NCBI GenBank assembly: GCA_900473415.1
Contig: UCLR01000042.1
Coordinates: 19,356 to 83,355, forward strand
From: Hyphomicrobiales bacterium
GTDB lineage: Bacteria > Pseudomonadota > Alphaproteobacteria > Rhizobiales > Beijerinckiaceae
DNA: 64,000 bases
Direction: 5' to 3'
A program made the translations under genes and the position numbers. A model generated the notes under the pieces. That model was not told the DNA's origin, did not search any database, and saw only the letters and a list, made by a program, of their open reading frames with translations. Below, one piece after another: positions 59,590-64,000 of the stretch. Numbering within the stretch: position 1 is the stretch's first letter; each line of letters starts with the position of its first letter.

Positions 59590-59913
59590 ATGGAACGACG
59601 GTCATTCTTGCTGGGGCTGATGGCCTTGGCTACGGGCTCGGCTCTAAGTCTGCAAGTGAACGAGGCGCAAGCGGCGCCCCCGACCGAGCCCGCAGATGTG
59701 ACGCCAGATGTGGCCTCGCAGATCACCCTGCCGGACGGCACTCCGGTTGATTGGGCTCAGCGTGGCTCGGACTGGCATCATCGGCGCGGCCCGCCGCCGC
59801 ATCATTGGCACCGCCCGCCGCGGCACAGGCGGCGCCGGCAACGTCAGGTCTGCCACATCCGCCGCGACAGGTGGGGCCGGCCGGTTCGAATCTGCCGCTG
59901 GGTGTGGCACTGA
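59590..59913 (+). CDS. Small secreted Arg/His/Pro-rich protein
   Basis: A 107-residue protein. A twin-arginine-like leader ERRSFLLGLMALATGSALSL with a predicted cut after NEAQA (about 28) is followed by a short acidic/neutral part (EPADVTPDVASQITLPDGTP) and a tail from residue 60 made largely of His, Arg, Pro and Trp (HHRRGPPPHHWHRPPRHRRR). Two cysteines are present near the end (VCHIRRD and ICRWVWH). Metal, polyanion or envelope binding would fit the composition, but no function is established. Some genome annotations label such tails protamine-like, on composition only. Confidence 0.7.
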   Translation: MERRSFLLGLMALATGSALSLQVNEAQAAPPTEPADVTPDVASQITLPDGTPVDWAQRGSDWHHRRGPPPHHWHRPPRHRRRRQRQVCHIRRDRWGRPVRICRWVWH

Positions 59914-60291
59914 GAGACCAAGGCCATCGCGTCGACCAGCCGATGGTCCGGTCTTTTTCAACCGGCGAAGGGCGTGATCTGCCGGTTTGATCCTGTCTGT
60001 AGGTTCGGCGCCCGAGCGGCTTGCTGGACCCGAAAAAACCGGCCCGGCGCGGTGGAACAGACCGCGTTCGGGCCGGAGGCGTTTCAACGGCCGGGCGCGG
60101 CCGTTTGGGTTCTGTTCATCTTTGCTCTGCAGCCTTACCGGGCGCCCCAGGAGATGCGGCGCAGGACGCCGGGCTGTCCAGTAGCCCCCCAGCCCCGACA
60201 GCCCGGCGTCCACTCTGAAGACATTGGCTAGCTGTTTTCGAGGCCCCCCGCTGCGGAGAACCGCCACGCGGAGCGCGCCAGTAGCCCGTCT
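59914..60291. other. Intergenic region with the pcaHG terminator
   Basis: A 378 bp gap between the secreted protein gene and the convergent pcaG. It contains the minus-strand terminator at 60033-60076. The frames across it (for example 59974-60231) have no recognisable pattern. The 215 bp between pcaG and the terminator would be transcribed as a 3' untranslated region. Confidence 0.6.
60033..60076 (-). terminator. Rho-independent terminator of pcaH-pcaG
   Basis: Read on the minus strand: CCGGCCCG, TT, CGCGGT, a 7-base loop, ACCGCG, a single unpaired base, CGGGCCGG, then T6. The stem has 14 paired bases with a small internal bulge. It lies 215 bp after the pcaG stop. Confidence 0.85.
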
Positions 60292-60918
60292 TCAGATGTC
60301 GAAGAACACCGTCTCGTTTTCTCCCTGAAGGCAGATGTCGAAGGTGTAGGTCGGCATGCCGTCCGAGGTGCTGTGGGCCGCGATCAGCGTCGGGACGCGC
60401 ACGCGGTGCTCGATGCGGGCGAGGATCGGGTCGGCGGCGTTGGCTGCTTCCTCGTCGCCGAAATAGAGCCTTGTGTGCAGGCCGATATTGATGCCGCGGG
60501 CCACGATCCAGAAGGTGATGTGCGGCGCCATCGGCCGGCCGTCGAAATACGGCACGATGCCCGGCTTGATCGTCTCGAAGCGATAGACGCCGGTGGTGCC
60601 GTCGACGGGCTGGCGGAACCAGCCTGGGAAATGCGGATCGGCCTCGCCCCGGCGCTCGCCCTGGCCGGGATAGAGCCCCTGCGCATCGGCCTGCCAGATC
60701 TCGATGAGCGCATCCTTGATGGGGGTTCCCGAGCCGTCGAAGATGCGGCCGGTGACGAGGATGCGCTCGCCCTTCACCTCCGGCGAGAGCGGTTGCGAGC
60801 CGAGATCGTGCGGATAGACACCCTCGATGCCGGAGAAATTCGGCGTGGCGCCGATATGGACGTAGGGACCGGCCGTCTGCGACGGGCTTTCCCTGAGGCG
60901 GCGGAGCGATTGGACCAT
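60292..60918 (-). CDS. pcaG: Protocatechuate 3,4-dioxygenase alpha subunit
   Basis: A 208-residue intradiol dioxygenase subunit. ESPSQTAGPYVHIGATPNFS (about 9-28) and GTPIKDALIEIWQADAQGLY (about 61-80) are family blocks, and GRPMAPHITFWIVARGIN matches the region where the beta subunit binds iron; the alpha subunit lacks most iron ligands, as known for this enzyme. With PcaH it opens protocatechuate to 3-carboxy-cis,cis-muconate (beta-ketoadipate pathway). The ATG overlaps the pcaH stop by one base. Confidence 0.95.
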   Translation of the reverse strand: MVQSLRRLRESPSQTAGPYVHIGATPNFSGIEGVYPHDLGSQPLSPEVKGERILVTGRIFDGSGTPIKDALIEIWQADAQGLYPGQGERRGEADPHFPGWFRQPVDGTTGVYRFETIKPGIVPYFDGRPMAPHITFWIVARGINIGLHTRLYFGDEEAANAADPILARIEHRVRVPTLIAAHSTSDGMPTYTFDICLQGENETVFFDI

Positions 60919-61661
60919 CAGTTGCCCTCCATCCGGTTCTCGAACAAGGTCGAGCGGCGCCCGCGCAGGACGATGTCGAACTTGTAGGCCATGGTGTCCA
61001 TCGGCAGCGTCGCCTCCCGGTCGAGCGCCGCGACCAGCCGCTCTACCGCTTCTCGGCTCGGAATGCCCATGACGATCGGGCACTGCCAAATCATCGGGTC
61101 GCCCTCGAAATACATCTGGGTGATCAGGCGCTGTGCGAAGGCGTGGCCGAAGACCGAGAAGTGGATATGCGCCGGGCGCCAATCGTTGACGCCGTTCGGC
61201 CAGGGATAGGGGCCGGGCTTGATGGTGCGGAACCAGTAGCGGCCCTCGTCATCGGTGATGGTGCGGCCGCAGCCTCCGAAATTGGGGTCGATCGCGGCGA
61301 GGTAGCTTTCCTTCTTGTGGCGGTAGCGGCCACCGGCATTGGCCTGCCAGAACTCGACCAGCGCGCCGCGCACGGGCCGGGCATCCTCGTCCAGCACCTG
61401 CCCATGCACGATGATGCGTGGGCCGATCGGCTCGCCCGTCTGGGCGTAGTTCAGGATCAGGTCGTTATCCAGTTGCCCCAGCATGTTGTGGCCGAAGACC
61501 GGGCCGGTCATCTCCGAGATCGTATTGCCCAGAGACAGCAAGGCCTTCTGCGGCGAACGCAGCACCGAGGTCTTGTAGTTCGGCGTGAAGGCCGGCGGAT
61601 GCCAGCTGCGGTCCCTCTGGTAGAAGGAGCCTCCTTGATGTGTGGTGTTCTCATTGCGCAT
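60918..61661 (-). CDS. pcaH: Protocatechuate 3,4-dioxygenase beta subunit
   Basis: A 247-residue catalytic subunit. GPRIIVHGQVLDEDARPVRG and ALVEFWQANAGGRYRHK mark the fold. Iron ligands are seen as the tyrosine of GGRYRHK, the tyrosine of GPYPWPNG and the two histidines of PAHIHFSVFG (about 162-171). The N-terminal extension (YQRDRSWHPPAFTPNYKTSV) is as in other PcaH proteins. The ATG at 61661 follows a GGGAGGAAG site; the 15 codons upstream are probably not translated. No other pca gene is in the window. Confidence 0.95.
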   Translation of the reverse strand: MRNENTTHQGGSFYQRDRSWHPPAFTPNYKTSVLRSPQKALLSLGNTISEMTGPVFGHNMLGQLDNDLILNYAQTGEPIGPRIIVHGQVLDEDARPVRGALVEFWQANAGGRYRHKKESYLAAIDPNFGGCGRTITDDEGRYWFRTIKPGPYPWPNGVNDWRPAHIHFSVFGHAFAQRLITQMYFEGDPMIWQCPIVMGIPSREAVERLVAALDREATLPMDTMAYKFDIVLRGRRSTLFENRMEGN

Positions 61662-62309
61662 CTTGGCGCTTCCTCCCTCGAAGCTGCTGTTGCGGCAGTG
61701 GATCATCTGGCGACGAATCCAGTCCGCTCACCTTGATCCTGCTCAATTCAGGATGGCGAAGTGTTGCTTTCATCCTGAGCCTCAAGCGCCGCGTGCAGCG
61801 ACTTCTTTCGCCATCCGGCGGAGGTCGCCTGCGCGGGTCTGAAGGCGTGATTGGCGAGCGTATCCCCCTGGGACTTTCAAGGCGCGATGCGCCCGGTGTC
61901 GGGCGTTCGCGCCATTGGAGTCAAGCCTCTTCCAGCGCATTGCGGCGGATCGGTTTGGCTCGGGGCGTTGGCGGCCAGGGTGAAGCGTCATGGCCGGCAA
62001 AACGCAGCATGGAACAGTCGCCGTGTTCGTCGTCTTCGCAGTCAGGGGCCGGCGCCCCAAGGCCGTTGCCGATGCCGTTGCGCCGTTCGGGCCGCGAAGG
62101 CGAAGCGGTGCGAGTTTTCCCAACTGGGCTCAACGCGATAGGTCGCCGGCATATTGTCCTTAGAGACAGGTTTCTGCCGTGTCGGATGAGCTAATATTGC
62201 CGGGAGAGTGCAGTACGAAATGACGTCCGCCGGTGCATGTTGGGCCGTCGGACGCGGCCTGCGTACTGGTTCGTGTTTCTGAAGCCGTTGCCCACGCGGA
62301 GTTCGCAAC
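61662..62309. other. Intergenic region upstream of pcaH without a supportable gene
   Basis: A 648 bp gap between the divergent pcaH and the small secreted protein gene. Open frames (61640-62194 plus; 61782-62123 minus) have Arg/Ser-rich compositions typical of shadow frames in GC-rich DNA and no ribosome site. One spaced dyad near pcaH is listed separately. A remnant of a decayed gene cannot be excluded. Confidence 0.55.
61736..61754. promoter_or_regulatory. Spaced dyad upstream of pcaH, candidate operator
   Basis: ATCCTG and CAGGAT are perfect 6-base inverted arms seven bases apart, 75 bp before the pcaH ATG. The spacing fits a dimeric regulator, but the bases do not match the known PcaQ consensus (ATAACC-N4-GGTTAA). 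Confidence 0.35.
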
Positions 62310-62564
62310 ATGATCAGGAAAATCATCTTTGGTGCGGCGATCTCACTCATTACCATGCTGAGTTCGAACGGCATGGGCTTGGGACCGGCTGTCGCCTGCA
62401 ACAGGATAGCAGGCTGTATCATGGATAATATTCTAGAAAATTACGATATGATGCACACCGACAAGATGAATGAGGCTATTGCTGCTGGAAAAGAAAATGT
62501 CGATGCCTTTAATCGACTGCGAGAGGCCGAGCGGAATGCCGCTTCTCGGAATCTCTCGAAATAG
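62310..62564 (+). CDS. Small secreted hypothetical protein of lower GC content
   Basis: An 84-residue protein, unrecognised. A clear signal peptide (IRKIIFGAAISLITMLSSNG, cut near AVA-C at 28-29) is followed by two cysteines (C30 and C36 in CNRIAGC) that could form a disulfide. A charged helical region (ENYDMMHTDKMNEAIAAGKE, then RLREAERNAASRNL) completes it. Codon use is clearly less GC-rich than in neighbours (for example ATT, GAT, AAT, AAA codons). GGAG lies eight bases before the ATG. Horizontal origin is plausible; the function is unknown. Confidence 0.7.
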   Translation: MIRKIIFGAAISLITMLSSNGMGLGPAVACNRIAGCIMDNILENYDMMHTDKMNEAIAAGKENVDAFNRLREAERNAASRNLSK

Positions 62565-62655
62565 GTTTTATTACGTTATCGCATGGCGCCGCCGGTCATC
62601 GGTGGTTGTTCATCCTGCTCTCATTTTGCGCAGACAGCCTTGATGGGGAGTGTCG

Positions 62656-64000
62656 ATGTATCTTCGGATCGCACTGGCTTGCCTTGTGGCGAGCGGCTTG
62701 AGTTCACGCACACTGGCCCAGGCGCCATCGCCGCAGCCGGCCACCCCTGCCGCGATGCCGACCGCGCCGGCCGATCAGCTTCTGACCGCTCCGCAGGTCG
62801 ATGCCCTGATCGCTCCGATCGCGCTCTATCCTGACACGTTGCTCGCCCAGATCCTGATGGCCTCGACCTATCCGCTCGAGGTGATCCAGGCGGATCGCTG
62901 GGTCACGGCGAACAAGCAGCTCAAGGGCGATCAGCTCAAGACCGAGGCCGAGAAGCAGGGCTGGGACGACAGCGTGAAGGCGCTCGTCGCCACCCCCGCG
63001 GTGCTCGAGATGATGAGCAAGAACCTGGAATGGACGCAGAAGCTCGGCGACGCGGTCCTGGCTCAGCAGCCCGACCTGATGGACGGCATCCAGCGCATGC
63101 GGACGCGCGCCTATGACAACAAGAAGTTGTCATCGACGCCGCAGCAGAAGGTCACGGTGCAGCAAGTGAGCGGCCGGCAGACGATCGCGATCGAGCCGGC
63201 GGTGCAGGATACGGTCTATGTGCCGTATTACGACCCGGCCGTCGTCTATGGCTCGTGGCCCTATCCGGCTTACCCGCCCTATTACTTCCCGGCACCGGGC
63301 TACGTCGCAGCCGGCGTCGTCGCGACGGGGCTGGCCTTCGGCGCCGCGTATGCGCTCGGGCGTTGGGCCTGGGGTGGCGGCAGCGGTTACTGGGGCGGAA
63401 ACATCAACTGGAACAACAACAACATCAACATCAACCGGGATCGGGTCAGCCACTGGGAGCACAACCCGCAGCATCGCGGTGGCGTCCAGTATCGGAACAA
63501 CGCCGTCCAGCAGCGCTTCGGCAACAACACTCTCAGGGCGGGCAGCGAGGGCCGGCAGGACTTCCGCGGGCGCGGCGGCGACCAGGTGCTGCGGCCGGAC
63601 GGAGCGCGTCCCGATCGTGGCGACATCGGATCGAGGCCGCGGCCGGAGCAGAGAGCAGGTGATCGGGCCAATGCCGGTGCGCGAGGGGATCGCGGGCCTG
63701 GCGATCGTGCTGGCGCTGCGAACCGGCCAGGCGGCGACCGCGCAGGTGCCGGCCAGGCACGGCAAAAGGCGCAGACGCGGCCGGCGCAATCGCGGCAGGG
63801 GGGCGCGCGCCCAAGCCAGCCCAGGCGCGACAACGCGTTCGGCAATGTCCAGTCCGGCCGGACGGCCAATCGGCAATCCCAGCGTGGGCAGGCGAGCTTC
63901 GCCCATGGCGGGGCGGGTCGCAGCATGGCGGGCGGCAGGCCGGGAGGGGTGTCGCGTGCAGCGTATGGCGGCGGGCCGCGCATGGGCGGCGGCGGCGGTG
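62656..64000 (+). CDS. DUF3300 secreted protein, 3' end cut by the window
   Basis: An open frame of 448 codons with no stop before the window end. The signal peptide (YLRIALACLVASGLSSRTLA, cut after TLAQ) is followed by the DUF3300 domain at about 45-210: QVDALIAPIALYPDTLLAQI, STYPLEVIQADRW and the Tyr/Pro-rich VYVPYYDPAVVYG. A hydrophobic Gly/Ala stretch (about 218-236) and an Asn-rich then Gly/Arg/Gln-rich low-complexity tail follow. DUF3300 proteins are envelope or secreted proteins of unestablished function. The GTGTCG before the ATG is a weak ribosome site. Confidence 0.85.
   Translation, partial: MYLRIALACLVASGLSSRTLAQAPSPQPATPAAMPTAPADQLLTAPQVDALIAPIALYPDTLLAQILMASTYPLEVIQADRWVTANKQLKGDQLKTEAEKQGWDDSVKALVATPAVLEMMSKNLEWTQKLGDAVLAQQPDLMDGIQRMRTRAYDNKKLSSTPQQKVTVQQVSGRQTIAIEPAVQDTVYVPYYDPAVVYGSWPYPAYPPYYFPAPGYVAAGVVATGLAFGAAYALGRWAWGGGSGYWGGNINWNNNNININRDRVSHWEHNPQHRGGVQYRNNAVQQRFGNNTLRAGSEGRQDFRGRGGDQVLRPDGARPDRGDIGSRPRPEQRAGDRANAGARGDRGPGDRAGAANRPGGDRAGAGQARQKAQTRPAQSRQGGARPSQPRRDNAFGNVQSGRTANRQSQRGQASFAHGGAGRSMAGGRPGGVSRAAYGGGPRMGGGGG

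Noticed and set aside
61640..62194. A 184-codon plus-strand frame opposite the start of pcaH
   Set aside because: It begins inside pcaH on the other strand and is Ser/Arg-rich without motif or ribosome site.
1..64000. tRNA and rRNA genes
   Set aside because: No cloverleaf with a T-loop GTTCRANYC box and matching acceptor arms, and no rRNA-like stretch, was found on reading both strands; a covariance scan was not possible here.
1..64000. Prophage, integron, plasmid origin or toxin-antitoxin module
   Set aside because: No integrase, portal, capsid, replication initiator or toxin-antitoxin pair was recognised among the genes.

Overview
The window is high-GC DNA (roughly two thirds G+C by eye) with the gene order of an alphaproteobacterial chromosome, most probably Hyphomicrobiales (Rhizobiales), for example the Bosea/Chelatococcus/Methylobacterium neighbourhood. 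The genus is an inference from gene content; no rRNA or tRNA gene is present to test it.

Region 1 (1-29,180) is mostly housekeeping. An aminotransferase, a Sir2 deacetylase, a LysE exporter and a double cold-shock-domain protein lead into a long, mostly plus-strand run: erpA (opposite strand), dgt, argS, a SPOR-domain protein, nagZ, scpA-scpB, tatA-tatB-tatC, serS, surE, pcm, an NlpD-like lipoprotein, yajC-secD-secF, a Mth938-domain protein and a phytoene-synthase-like protein, closed by trmFO on the minus strand. These genes serve Fe-S assembly, tRNA charging, cell-wall recycling, chromosome condensation, folded-protein export, Sec export and respiratory-complex assembly. Three items interrupt the run: an orphan TRAP solute receptor, an orphan ABC ATPase and a small GIY-YIG nuclease gene. 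A palindromic intergenic repeat occurs ten times in the window; two copies exactly bracket the GIY-YIG gene.

Region 2 (29,180-45,000) is accessory and metabolic: a poly-serine small protein, a zinc/cadmium-type P-type ATPase behind a MerR-style promoter, then a catabolic block. That block holds three M81 (MlrC-like) metallopeptidase paralogues, a D-threonine-aldolase/D-serine-dehydratase-fold enzyme, a peptide-type ABC importer (receptor and two permeases, no ATPase), an IclR regulator, a class III aminotransferase and a crotonase-fold protein lacking both hydratase glutamates. It looks like an undescribed uptake-and-breakdown route for a peptide-like or D-amino-acid-containing compound and is the best candidate here for a new system.

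Region 3 (45,000-58,000) carries an MFS transporter diverging from a cytochrome bo3 ubiquinol oxidase operon (cyoABCD plus SURF1). Then come an RND efflux permease and its adaptor, and an alpha/beta hydrolase-fold protein whose nucleophile serine is replaced by glutamate, divergent from a LysR regulator.

Region 4 (58,000-64,000) holds a coiled-coil protein, several small secreted proteins, protocatechuate 3,4-dioxygenase (pcaH-pcaG) with a clear terminator, and a DUF3300 protein cut by the window end. Gene density falls here, with several 370-650 bp stretches in which no gene can be supported.
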